19,444 nt of DNA from Planctomycetota bacterium (GTDB lineage Bacteria; Planctomycetota; SZUA-567): positions 1 through 19,444 of the forward strand of contig JAISYD010000314.1 of NCBI GenBank assembly GCA_031270145.1, given 5' to 3'. Each line of letters starts with the position of its first letter. Position 1 is the first letter of the stretch. Below, piece after piece: positions 1-6,690 of this stretch. The notes below the pieces were generated by a model. It saw only the letters and a program-made list of their open reading frames with translations, did no database searches and was not told where the DNA came from. A program made the translations under genes and the position numbers.

Positions 1-2
1 TG

Positions 3-1409
3 GTCGTTGTTTATTTTTCCTATCGCAATAACCGGCAAAAAGCCCTCCAGCGCCGGGAGGAGGCGTTGCGGCTGGCGAAAAAATTGCTCCGCAAGCGCGG
101 CGGCTCCGAGGATGACGAGGATTTTCTGGAAGACGTCTTCCGCGGCAACCCGAAATTGGATCCCGGGGACATGCTGATGCTCAGGGACAAGTTCAAGGGG
201 ATACTCCGACCGATTATCGACGCCAGGCGCGACTCCGGTTACGGGGAACGCCTAGAGGCGCTGTTTTTCCCGCCGACCAAGGAGACCAGGATTGCCTCCT
301 CCCAAACCTCCTCCGGGTTCGGCGGCGGCCGGAAGCCGATGATCGAAGAGCAGCAGATCAATGTCGGCAACCAGACCCAGGCCGGGCTGCTTGACCTGAT
401 GGACGCCACCGTCAGGCCCGGCGTGATGCTCCGCCTTGCCTTTTCCGGCATTGATGGCGGCTATAGCGGCTTGGTCATGGGCCATGACATGCAGGGGATT
501 AACGTCACGCTGCCGGCCAACAACGATCGGTTGATCGCCTCGCTCAACCCCGGCCTTGACCTGGAGGGTACTATGGAGAGCGGCTCCTCGCTTCTCGCCT
601 TCACTTCCAAGGTAATCCAGGCGGTGGCCGGCAGCATGCCGTACTGTCGCATCTCCGCTTGGAGCGCGGCCTGGGAGGTGCGCAAGCGCGATTCGCTCCG
701 CCTTCCCATATCGCTCGAAATCGACTTCCAGCACATCAGCACCGGCGACAGCGACTCCATACGCATGGCAAGCATCAACAACAAAATCGGCTCCATCCGT
801 CCTGGCCGGCTGGTCGATATAAGCCTGGGCGGCTGCTGCATCGAGACCCTGTCCTCCTCGCTTTTCCAGACCGGCGATCTGATGCGTTTTTCCCATGTGC
901 TGGTCGAGGGTTCCCCCCCGGCGACCTTGCTGGGATCGGTGGTGAAAATCACCCCCCTCGATTCCGACGGCCGCGACAGCTCTAGGCAACGCCTGCACAT
1001 CCAGTTCCTGCTGATCGACGATGTCTCGCAGCGCCTGCTGTTCCGGGCCGTCAAGCAGTTGCAGGACATGTCGGAGAGGAACGAATGGCTTCAGGCGCAG
1101 CAACTTATGCAGAAAATGCGGCACAACAACATCCCGATCCTGGGTTCGCCCGCGCCCGCCCTAGGCGTGGGCACGGGCAGACACGCCAAGGCCGCGCCGG
1201 AGGAGCGCTCCGCCAGCTCGGTGCGCTCGAAACCATCGACTAGGCGGGTCCGGCCAGCCACCGCCGCCGTCAAGCGCCTTCCGGCCGTTCCTCCGAACGC
1301 CAAGCCGCCGACGAGCGAATTTCCCTTCGCCGGGGGAGGCCAGTCAACCACGACTAGGATAACCCCCCAGCCGCCCAAGAAAACTTCAACCCGCAAACTG
1401 CCCCCATAG
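3..1409 (+). CDS. PilZ-domain (YcgR-like) c-di-GMP effector, 5' end cut by window
   Basis: Probable c-di-GMP receptor of the YcgR type, which usually tunes flagellar motor output or surface behaviour. The frame is open to the left edge, so the true start lies outside the window; the TTG at 66 is only the first in-window start-like codon. Residues read before it (VVVYFSYRNN, then a basic stretch) look like the end of a membrane helix followed by a cytosolic linker. Numbering from the TTG, residues about 95-195 resemble the YcgR N-terminal beta domain. Residues about 205-330 are a PilZ domain with the c-di-GMP signatures RDSLR (208-212) and DISLGG (251-256). Residues from about 360 to 447 form a Pro/Ala/Thr/Arg-rich, probably disordered basic tail, which is unusual for YcgR. 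The binding motifs are intact, so ligand binding is likely. The flagellar role is inferred from the family and the CheD gene 5 kb away. Confidence 0.82.
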   Translation, partial: VVVYFSYRNNRQKALQRREEALRLAKKLLRKRGGSEDDEDFLEDVFRGNPKLDPGDMLMLRDKFKGILRPIIDARRDSGYGERLEALFFPPTKETRIASSQTSSGFGGGRKPMIEEQQINVGNQTQAGLLDLMDATVRPGVMLRLAFSGIDGGYSGLVMGHDMQGINVTLPANNDRLIASLNPGLDLEGTMESGSSLLAFTSKVIQAVAGSMPYCRISAWSAAWEVRKRDSLRLPISLEIDFQHISTGDSDSIRMASINNKIGSIRPGRLVDISLGGCCIETLSSSLFQTGDLMRFSHVLVEGSPPATLLGSVVKITPLDSDGRDSSRQRLHIQFLLIDDVSQRLLFRAVKQLQDMSERNEWLQAQQLMQKMRHNNIPILGSPAPALGVGTGRHAKAAPEERSASSVRSKPSTRRVRPATAAVKRLPAVPPNAKPPTSEFPFAGGGQSTTTRITPQPPKKTSTRKLPP

Positions 1410-1435
1410 GCGGTTGGGGCGGACGGGATTGAAGC

Positions 1436-1441
1436 AAGGAG
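1436..1441 (+). promoter_or_regulatory. Ribosome binding site of galM
   Basis: AAGGAG lies 7 nt before the ATG at 1449 and supports that start. The 39-bp gap to the upstream PilZ gene shows no convincing terminator, so the two genes may be cotranscribed. Confidence 0.6.
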
Positions 1442-1448
1442 AAAAATC

Positions 1449-2468
1449 ATGCGCCAGGAAAAATTCGGTACGTTGCCGGATGGAGAAGAGGTTCTTCTTT
1501 TCATTTTGAACGGTTCGGCGGGAGTGACGGCGAGGATCGCCAATTACGGCGGCCGCATCGTGTCGCTGGAGGCGCCGGATCGTTCGGGCCGGCCAGGGGA
1601 GATCGGCATTGGCTTCGCCGATCTCGCCGGCTACACGAAGCAGAGGCATTACTGCGGCGCCCTGGTTGGCCGAGTGGCCAACCGCATACGGAGCGGTCGA
1701 TTCGTCCTTGACGGCAAGGAATATGTTTTACCCCTGAACGAGGGCGGCCGGGTGCACTTGCACGGCGGAATCCGCGGCTTCAGTTTCAGGTTGTGGGAGG
1801 CGAGCGAGGACGATGGACGCCTGCGCCTCGATTATTTGTCGGAGGATGGCGAGGAGGGTTATCCCGGCGAGCTGCGGACGACGGTCTGGTATGGGTTGAC
1901 GGATGCCGACTTGACGCTGGAGTACCGCGCCGTCGCGGATCGCCCGACCATCGTCAATCTCACAAACCACGCTTTTTTCAATCTCAATAGTTTCAATCGC
2001 GACATCCTGGCCCACGAGATGCGCCTGATCGCCGACTCGCACATGCCCCTTGACGCCGATCTCGTCCCCACCGGCGAAATCGCCCCCGTCAAGGGCACGC
2101 CGCTTGATTTCACCGTCGCCAAGCCTATCGGCCGGGACATCGGCAAACTTCCCAACGGTTACGATCTCACCTATATTTTCCCGCCCGGACGGCAAGGGGA
2201 ATGGCTGACCGAGGTTTTCGACCCCGACAGCGGCCGGGTCATGTCGGTGGCCACCGACCAGCCCTGCATGCAATTCTATAGCGGCAATTTCCTGGACGGA
2301 ACTCTGGCGGGCGGCTTGAACGGAGCTAAGTATCCGTTCCGCTCCGCCTTCTGCCTTGAAGCCGGAGGGTATACGGACGCGATCAACCATCCCGTCTTGC
2401 CGTCCATGGTTCTGAGGCCCGGCGAGATCTACCGGCAAACCACAACCTATCGGCTGGGTACGCGCTGA
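1449..2468 (+). CDS. galM: Aldose 1-epimerase (galactose mutarotase)
   Basis: Interconverts the alpha and beta anomers of aldoses such as galactose and glucose, in the cytosol since no signal peptide is visible. The 339-residue length is normal for the family. Visible signatures are GRVANRI (74-80), RVHLHGG (101-107, substrate-binding histidines), TNHAFFNL (172-179, with H174 as the likely general acid), GYDLTY (237-242) and CLEAGGYTD (302-310, with E304 as the likely catalytic base). The ATG at 1449 is preceded by AAGGAG and opens directly into the family's N-terminal beta structure. It lies 39 bp after the PilZ gene on the same strand and converges with hxlB, which ends 27 bp further on. 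No other Leloir-pathway gene is nearby, so its physiological sugar cannot be read from context. Confidence 0.95.
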   Translation: MRQEKFGTLPDGEEVLLFILNGSAGVTARIANYGGRIVSLEAPDRSGRPGEIGIGFADLAGYTKQRHYCGALVGRVANRIRSGRFVLDGKEYVLPLNEGGRVHLHGGIRGFSFRLWEASEDDGRLRLDYLSEDGEEGYPGELRTTVWYGLTDADLTLEYRAVADRPTIVNLTNHAFFNLNSFNRDILAHEMRLIADSHMPLDADLVPTGEIAPVKGTPLDFTVAKPIGRDIGKLPNGYDLTYIFPPGRQGEWLTEVFDPDSGRVMSVATDQPCMQFYSGNFLDGTLAGGLNGAKYPFRSAFCLEAGGYTDAINHPVLPSMVLRPGEIYRQTTTYRLGTR

Positions 2469-2495
2469 GGGCGGACGGATGAAAGGCGGGGTCCA

Positions 2496-3113
2496 TTATT
2501 CCAGGTTGGCGTGGCGGCGCCGCATATCGGCCTGGGTTTGACCAAGGCGATCCATAAGCTCCACCACCACCGCTTCCAGGAAAAGAAAGGCGGCCTGCTC
2601 GAAAAGGCTGCCCAGGGGATGGACGCCCGGCGGCGGCTCCACCGCCTTGGCGTCGTCTTCGATTGGTATTTTCACCGTCAAATTTGCCCGGCCGGGTATG
2701 CCGGCGGCCGGATGCGCGGTGACCGCCGCCACAAAAGCGCCGTTTTGGGCCGCTTTTTCCGCCAAGACGGCCAATCCGGCGGTTTCCCCCGAACCGGTGA
2801 GGATCAAAAGCATATCTTCCCTGGTAATGGCCGGAGCGACGGTATCGCCCGCCACATGGACGTTTTTCCCGAGTTGCATCAGCCGCATGGCCAGACAGCG
2901 GGCGACTAGGCCGGAGCGGCCGGCCCCGGCCAGGAATACAGTCGGGGCGTGGGTCAGCAAATCAACCAGACGGACTGCCCCGGACAAATCGGCTTTGGCA
3001 AAAACCTCCCCCAGGCGGGATATTCCACAACGGAGGTTTTGCCGCAACCGCGCGGCCGTCAAGCCGTCCGCCGTTGTTGGATGCCGCCCATCCGGTTGTT
3101 TTTTTTCCGTCAT
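2496..3113 (-). CDS. hxlB: 6-phospho-3-hexuloisomerase (SIS domain)
   Basis: SIS-fold sugar-phosphate isomerase expected to convert 3-hexulose 6-phosphate to fructose 6-phosphate in the ribulose monophosphate route. From the ATG at 3113 the protein has 205 residues. It shows AGAGRSG (62-68), GDTVAPAI (89-96), LTGSGET (105-111), PPGVHPLGSLFE (161-172) and the C-terminal RHANLE (200-205), a strong hallmark of this family rather than of generic SIS proteins. A TTG two codons upstream (3119) is possible, but the ATG at 3113 overlaps the rsmI stop as ATGA, which argues for translational coupling and for the ATG. The partner hexulose-phosphate synthase (hxlA) is not in this window. Codons 3-5 contain an A8 run. 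Family assignment is firm; the pathway role is open. Confidence 0.9.
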   Translation of the reverse strand: MTEKKQPDGRHPTTADGLTAARLRQNLRCGISRLGEVFAKADLSGAVRLVDLLTHAPTVFLAGAGRSGLVARCLAMRLMQLGKNVHVAGDTVAPAITREDMLLILTGSGETAGLAVLAEKAAQNGAFVAAVTAHPAAGIPGRANLTVKIPIEDDAKAVEPPPGVHPLGSLFEQAAFLFLEAVVVELMDRLGQTQADMRRRHANLE

Positions 3114-3889
3114 CCGCAAGCCTCCCCCCGGATCCCGTCCCCGTCGCCCTCATCGCCATCCAGGTGCGCTTCCCCGCCGGCATTCCGGCCGCCGCCTTCT
3201 AGCACCACCACCGCTTCGCCCCGCGTTTCGCCTCCGGAGAAAATCCGGAGCAATTCGTCAAGGCCGCCGCGGACGATCCGCTCGAATTTTTTGCTGAGTT
3301 CAAGGCAGACCGCCGCCTGGCGATCGCCGCCCAGATTCGCCGCCGCCAAGGTCAAAAGACGGACAAGGCGACGGGGGGATTCGTAAAATACCATGGCTGG
3401 ACGCAGGTTGCCGTGTCGGCGGAAAAGTTCGGCCACTCGGCCGTCACGGCGGGAGGGGAAGCCGAAAAAAGTGAAGGAGGCCGCCGCCAAGCCGGACAGC
3501 GTCACGGCGGCGGCCAAGGCGCAGGGCCCAGGGATCGCCTCCAGGCGCACCCCCGCCTGGATGGCCTCGCGGACGATGTGGAAGCCGGGATCGGAAATCC
3601 CGGGCATCCCGGCATCGGAGCAACAGGCCACCACTTTCCCCTGTTTCGCCAGCATCGCCAACCGCTTGGCCACCGTCCGTTCGTTGTGGTCGTTGCAGCA
3701 GAACAGCGCGGCCGGGGCGGCTAGGCCGTGCCGGGAGAAGAGCCGCCGGGTCACTCTGGTGTCCTCGCAGGCCAGGACATCGGCGGCGCCGAGGAGGCGG
3801 ATGGCCCGCAAGGTCACGTCCTCCAGGTTGCCGATAGGGGTGGCGATCAGGTAGATGCCGGGTTCAAATGGCGGCGATCCCTGGTTCAT
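3110..3889 (-). CDS. rsmI: 16S rRNA (cytidine(1402)-2'-O)-methyltransferase
   Basis: SAM-dependent tetrapyrrole-methylase-fold enzyme that 2'-O-methylates C1402 in the decoding centre of 16S rRNA. Signatures are in canonical order: ATPIGNLEDVTLRAI (16-30), CEDTR (41-45), SDAGMPGISDPG (91-102), IPGPCA (119-124), FYESPRRL (168-175) and ELSKKFERIVRG (197-208). At 259 residues it is shorter than the familiar enzymes of about 280. After GEAVVVLEGG the usual C-terminal helical extension is replaced by a Gly/Asp/Glu-rich tail (about 232-259). The gene starts 6 bp after tag ends, with no strong Shine-Dalgarno sequence, and its stop overlaps the hxlB start (ATGA). This makes it the middle gene of a tag-rsmI-hxlB operon. 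Confidence 0.95.
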   Translation of the reverse strand: MNQGSPPFEPGIYLIATPIGNLEDVTLRAIRLLGAADVLACEDTRVTRRLFSRHGLAAPAALFCCNDHNERTVAKRLAMLAKQGKVVACCSDAGMPGISDPGFHIVREAIQAGVRLEAIPGPCALAAAVTLSGLAAASFTFFGFPSRRDGRVAELFRRHGNLRPAMVFYESPRRLVRLLTLAAANLGGDRQAAVCLELSKKFERIVRGGLDELLRIFSGGETRGEAVVVLEGGGRNAGGEAHLDGDEGDGDGIRGEACG

Positions 3890-3895
3890 GTGCGC

Positions 3896-4465
3896 TCAAA
3901 CCTCGCGATGGCGGAAGCAGGACGTCAAGTGATCGTTTACCATGCCGGTGGCTTGCATATGGGCGTACATTATGGTTGAACCGACGAATTTGAAGCCAAG
4001 GCGTTTCATTTCCTTGGAAATCCGGTCGGACAGGGGAGTCGAGGCCGGAATGTCCTCCAGGCGGCGCCAGGAATTTCGGATGGAGGTCCCGTCGACGAAA
4101 CTCCAGATGAAATGGGCGAAACTTCCATGTTTGCCGGCGGTTTCGAGGAAAAGGCGGGCGTTTTGGACGGCGGCGGCGATTTTCAGCCGGTTCCGGACAA
4201 TGCCTGGATTGGCGAGCAGCGAGGCGGTTTCCCGGGTTCCGAAGCGGGCGACCTTTTGCGGATCAAAGCCGGCGAAGGCGGCGCGGTAGTTCTCGCGCTT
4301 GGTTAAAATGGTCAACCATGAAAGTCCGGCTTGGGCGCCTTCCAGAAGCAGGAATTCAAACAACTTGGCGTCATCCCGCACGGGGACGCCCCATTCCTCG
4401 TCGTGATAGCGTCGGTAGAGCGGATGGTCTTGGCACCAGGGGCAACGTTTTTTTTCCTTCGCCAT
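3896..4465 (-). CDS. tag: DNA-3-methyladenine glycosylase I
   Basis: Excises 3-methyladenine from alkylated DNA, starting base-excision repair. The protein has 189 residues, matching the family length. Conserved residues are visible: the zinc ligands C8 (RCPW), H21 (YHDEEWG), H179 and C183 (NDHLTSC, with the family His-x3-Cys spacing), and E42 within LLLEGAQAGLSW, the base-recognition glutamate. The ATG at 4465 is chosen because GAGGAG lies 8 nt upstream and it gives the normal N-terminus. The frame stays open to 4642, but that extension is proline- and arginine-rich, unlike the family, and crosses the promoter. First gene of the operon with rsmI and hxlB. Codons 4-6 contain an A8 run. The structured leader suggests post-transcriptional control. 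Confidence 0.95.
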   Translation of the reverse strand: MAKEKKRCPWCQDHPLYRRYHDEEWGVPVRDDAKLFEFLLLEGAQAGLSWLTILTKRENYRAAFAGFDPQKVARFGTRETASLLANPGIVRNRLKIAAAVQNARLFLETAGKHGSFAHFIWSFVDGTSIRNSWRRLEDIPASTPLSDRISKEMKRLGFKFVGSTIMYAHMQATGMVNDHLTSCFRHREV

Positions 4466-4473
4466 GTCGGGAT

Positions 4474-4479
4474 CTCCTC
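4474..4479 (-). promoter_or_regulatory. Ribosome binding site of tag
   Basis: GAGGAG on the minus strand, 8 nt before the ATG at 4465. It decides the start over the longer open frame. It lies about 16 nt after the base of the leader's third hairpin, so it is not itself sequestered in that stem. Confidence 0.75.
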
Positions 4480-4495
4480 GCAACCGGCAAAAGGG

Positions 4496-4523
4496 AAGCC
4501 CCTTCCGGGGGAGGAAGGGGCTT
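4496..4523 (-). promoter_or_regulatory. Perfect 11-bp hairpin in the tag leader, attenuator-like
   Basis: AAGCCCCTTCC (4496-4506) and GGAAGGGGCTT (4513-4523) are exact reverse complements around a 6-nt loop. On the minus (tag) strand the stem is followed by CCCTTTTG, giving a GC-rich stem plus a weak U tract, which could work as an intrinsic terminator or attenuator upstream of tag. On the plus strand no T tract follows, so it is not a good terminator in that direction. The base of the stem shares two bases (4522-4523) with the next hairpin. Confidence 0.5.
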
Positions 4524-4555
4524 GGGATTTCCGGCGCGTGAAATCCGGAACCCAA
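4522..4555 (-). promoter_or_regulatory. Second leader hairpin upstream of tag
   Basis: TTGGG plus TTCCGG (4522-4526 and 4529-4534) pair with CCGGAA plus CCCAA (4545-4550 and 4551-4555). This gives 11 base pairs with a 2-nt bulge and a 10-nt loop. It overlaps the foot of the 4496-4523 hairpin by two bases, so the complete forms of the two stems compete at their junction. A third, weaker stem, CCAGC/GCTGG (4586-4590 with 4601-4605), lies closer to the predicted transcription start. Confidence 0.4.
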
Positions 4556-4614
4556 ACCGCGAACCGGATGGGGGAACACGCACCGCCAGCCTTGGGGAAC
4601 GCTGGACAATGGTA

Positions 4615-4642
4615 AATATACCAGTTCGGAGGCGGTTGTCAA
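4615..4642 (-). promoter_or_regulatory. Sigma70-type promoter driving tag-rsmI-hxlB
   Basis: On the minus strand a perfect TTGACA -35 box (4637-4642) is followed after 16 bp by TATATT (4615-4620), a 5 of 6 match to TATAAT. Transcription would start near 4608 and give a leader of about 143 nt before tag. The surrounding 60 bp are clearly more A+T-rich than the neighbouring genes, as expected for a promoter region. Confidence 0.7.
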
Positions 4643-4668
4643 CTTTTTTCATGCGAATAAAAATGAAT

Positions 4669-4697
4669 TTGAATTATAAACGGAAAAAGAGTAAACT
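4669..4697 (+). promoter_or_regulatory. Possible promoter of the PpiD-like gene
   Basis: TTGAAT (4669-4674), 17 bp, TAAACT (4692-4697) on the plus strand, each box matching 4 of 6 consensus bases. It lies in the A+T-rich divergent interval and would give a leader of about 75 nt. Another -10-like hexamer, TATAAA (4675-4680), has no good -35 partner. This is only a candidate. Apart from these promoters and the tag leader, I see nothing else in the 311-bp interval 4466-4776. Confidence 0.3.
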
Positions 4698-4776
4698 GAT
4701 GGCATCTGTTCCGGCTCCGGGGCCGGCAGGTTGTATTTTATTGAGGAAAAATAGAGCAAAAGGGCAAGCCGTGTCG

Positions 4777-6639
4777 ATGAATTTGTTTCGCCGGAAGCAG
4801 AAGCTTATTTTCTGGATCGTGACCATCATCATAGTTCCCTCCTTTGTGGTTGTATGGGGGGTCAGCGGCAGATATACGCGTTCCGACGACATCAACCGGG
4901 ATTTCGGGCGGGTAAACGGCGAACCGTTGGAGTTCCATGAGTTCGATTCCTTCCGGAAGCGGCTGCAGGCGGCTGTGGGTGGATTCCCCATCCAGGTCGC
5001 TGGCGCCCCCGACAACGGGACGGCCGACAGCGAACTGTGGAAATATCTTTTTGCCTACGCCATCCTCAAGGATGCCGAAAAAGCCGATATCCGCGTCGCC
5101 GATCTCCAGATTGGGACCTTCCTGGATATTCATCCAGCCATAGCCGGAACGGCGAACAAGGATGATTCCCAGGCCAGAACTAGTGCGGTCGATAATTTTT
5201 GCCGCCAAATGCAGATATCCCGGGCCGAGTTTCTGCGTGGAGTGCGGGAATGGAACCTCATAGGCAACTATTTGGCGGCCGATTCCAGCCTAGCCGCGGT
5301 CAACGACGATCTAGTCTTCGCTTTTTACGCCATGAACAAGGCCGAATGCGTGATTAAGCGGGTGCGGGCGCCGGAATTGGAGGCTGATCGGGAGACGGCC
5401 AAGCGGGAGATTTCGGAACGGCCGGCCGAGGAACTGGAACAAGCCGTCCGGGCCCATGTCGAAAACCGGTCCGCCGACATTCGTTACCGCGAGCCTTCCG
5501 GTTGGCGCCTATCCTATGTATTGATCCCCTTTGTTTCCACCTCTTCGATTCCCCGCCCGGGAGAAGTAGAGGCGGAAAACCGCTATGAGGCGGATCGCCT
5601 CTCGCTTTACCCGGGGAAAACCTTTGAGGAGGCGAGGGAACAGGTTGTCGCCTCCTTGGTGCGCGATGAGGCGGAGCGCCAGACCCTCCGCAATCTGCTT
5701 GTCGACGTGGATCCGCAATTGCGGGGCCAGGGAGCCGAACTGCCGGCGGAGGAGTTGGTCAAGCTGACCCAGCTCGCCAAATACGGAGTGATTGCCGGCG
5801 ATACCGGGCCTGAAGCCTTGAGCATCCCGGATGTGGCGGCCAAACTGCCTGTCGGCTCGGCTTTGAACCTGCGCATCCTCCTGGAAATGCTTGACAGCCA
5901 GCCAACCTTGTTCGCCAAGACCATTGACGATTGGAAGCGGGGGTTCAACTTCGACGGCATGATCATGTCCGATGGCAGGCAGATCGGATTCGACGGCAGG
6001 CCGTTCAAGGCGGACGACGGCTTTTTCCGCTTCCGGATACTGGAATACCACCCTTCCGTCCCGGCCGTCGTCGATGGCCCGAACGGCGCCATACGCCCCG
6101 AAATATTTGAGTCCGTCATGACCGACATGGTTGGCGAGCGTACGGCCGAGTTGGCGACGGAGAGAGCGGCCAACCTGGAGCCCAAAATCCGCAACCTCCT
6201 TGAGGCGCGGGCACGGGGCGAAAAGCCGGAAGATCGGGAATTGGCGGACGAATTCGACCAATTGCCCGATGAGATCATACCTTATATCCGCATCGTCGAG
6301 AGCGACGAGCAATTGAAGCGCCTGCCGGTTGGCGACATCCTTGGCCCCAACCCCTATTCGGACGGCGAGACGTCCGGCTATGAATTGGTGGTCATGTTGG
6401 CCAGACGCCTCCCCACCCGCGAGGCCTTCGCCGCCGAGCCGGCCGCGACGCGCGACAATTACCGGCAGATGGTTCTTTCGATCTTTCTGGGCAATGCCGG
6501 TTTAAGCTACAATCAAGGCGGCCCGGTCGCCGTCATCCAACCTAGTCCAACTGTTATGGGCGGATTGGTCGATCGCTTCAACCGCGGCGATATATCGATC
6601 GATCCCGCCTGGCTCCGCAACGGCGATTCGGATGGTTGA
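4777..6639 (+). CDS. SurA/PpiD-like membrane-anchored periplasmic folding factor
   Basis: Likely an inner-membrane-anchored periplasmic chaperone. From the ATG at 4777 (620 residues) it has a short basic N-terminus (MNLFRRKQK), one membrane helix (about 9-29) and then a large periplasmic part. The segment after the helix (GRVNGEPLEFHEFDSFRKRL, about 44-63) has the SurA N-domain pattern, with long charged helices following. I cannot find a convincing parvulin PPIase core; only a short C-terminal stretch near 533 (SGYELVVMLARRLP) recalls the last strand of that domain, so isomerase activity is doubtful. The start could also be the in-frame GTG at 4771, with AGGG 6 nt before it. The open frame running back to 4318 overlaps tag antisense and is not protein-like. 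It heads the plus-strand array. Similar proteins with a basic N-terminus and one helix are, to my recollection, frequent in PVC bacteria. Confidence 0.75.
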   Translation: MNLFRRKQKLIFWIVTIIIVPSFVVVWGVSGRYTRSDDINRDFGRVNGEPLEFHEFDSFRKRLQAAVGGFPIQVAGAPDNGTADSELWKYLFAYAILKDAEKADIRVADLQIGTFLDIHPAIAGTANKDDSQARTSAVDNFCRQMQISRAEFLRGVREWNLIGNYLAADSSLAAVNDDLVFAFYAMNKAECVIKRVRAPELEADRETAKREISERPAEELEQAVRAHVENRSADIRYREPSGWRLSYVLIPFVSTSSIPRPGEVEAENRYEADRLSLYPGKTFEEAREQVVASLVRDEAERQTLRNLLVDVDPQLRGQGAELPAEELVKLTQLAKYGVIAGDTGPEALSIPDVAAKLPVGSALNLRILLEMLDSQPTLFAKTIDDWKRGFNFDGMIMSDGRQIGFDGRPFKADDGFFRFRILEYHPSVPAVVDGPNGAIRPEIFESVMTDMVGERTAELATERAANLEPKIRNLLEARARGEKPEDRELADEFDQLPDEIIPYIRIVESDEQLKRLPVGDILGPNPYSDGETSGYELVVMLARRLPTREAFAAEPAATRDNYRQMVLSIFLGNAGLSYNQGGPVAVIQPSPTVMGGLVDRFNRGDISIDPAWLRNGDSDG

Positions 6640-6679
6640 TTCCCGTGAGCCGAAGATGTTCATCCATGGCATGAAGCTT

Positions 6680-6685
6680 AGGAGG
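6680..6685 (+). promoter_or_regulatory. Ribosome binding site of the CheD-receiver gene
   Basis: Perfect AGGAGG 5 nt before the ATG at 6691, the strongest Shine-Dalgarno sequence in the window. It suggests high translation of this chemotaxis protein. The 51-bp gap to the preceding gene shows no terminator. Confidence 0.7.
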
Positions 6686-6690
6686 ACGAC

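Noticed and set aside
252..1124. 290-codon open frame antisense to the PilZ gene
   Set aside because: A shadow frame typical of GC-rich codon usage; no domain or ribosome binding site, and the opposite strand has a convincing PilZ protein.
1400..1420. GCCCC/GGGGC inverted repeat over the stop codon of the PilZ gene as a terminator
   Set aside because: A 5-bp stem with an 11-nt loop and no T tract; such repeats are expected by chance in GC-rich DNA.
4466..4642. N-terminal extension of tag by 59 codons
   Set aside because: It would start inside the -35 box of the predicted promoter and translate the hairpins. The ATG at 4465 has GAGGAG upstream and gives the family length and N-terminus.
4318..4776. 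Upstream extension of the PpiD-like reading frame by 153 codons
   Set aside because: It runs antisense through the start of tag and across the tag promoter and hairpins, has no protein-like composition, and the membrane helix with its basic N-terminus starts naturally at 4777.
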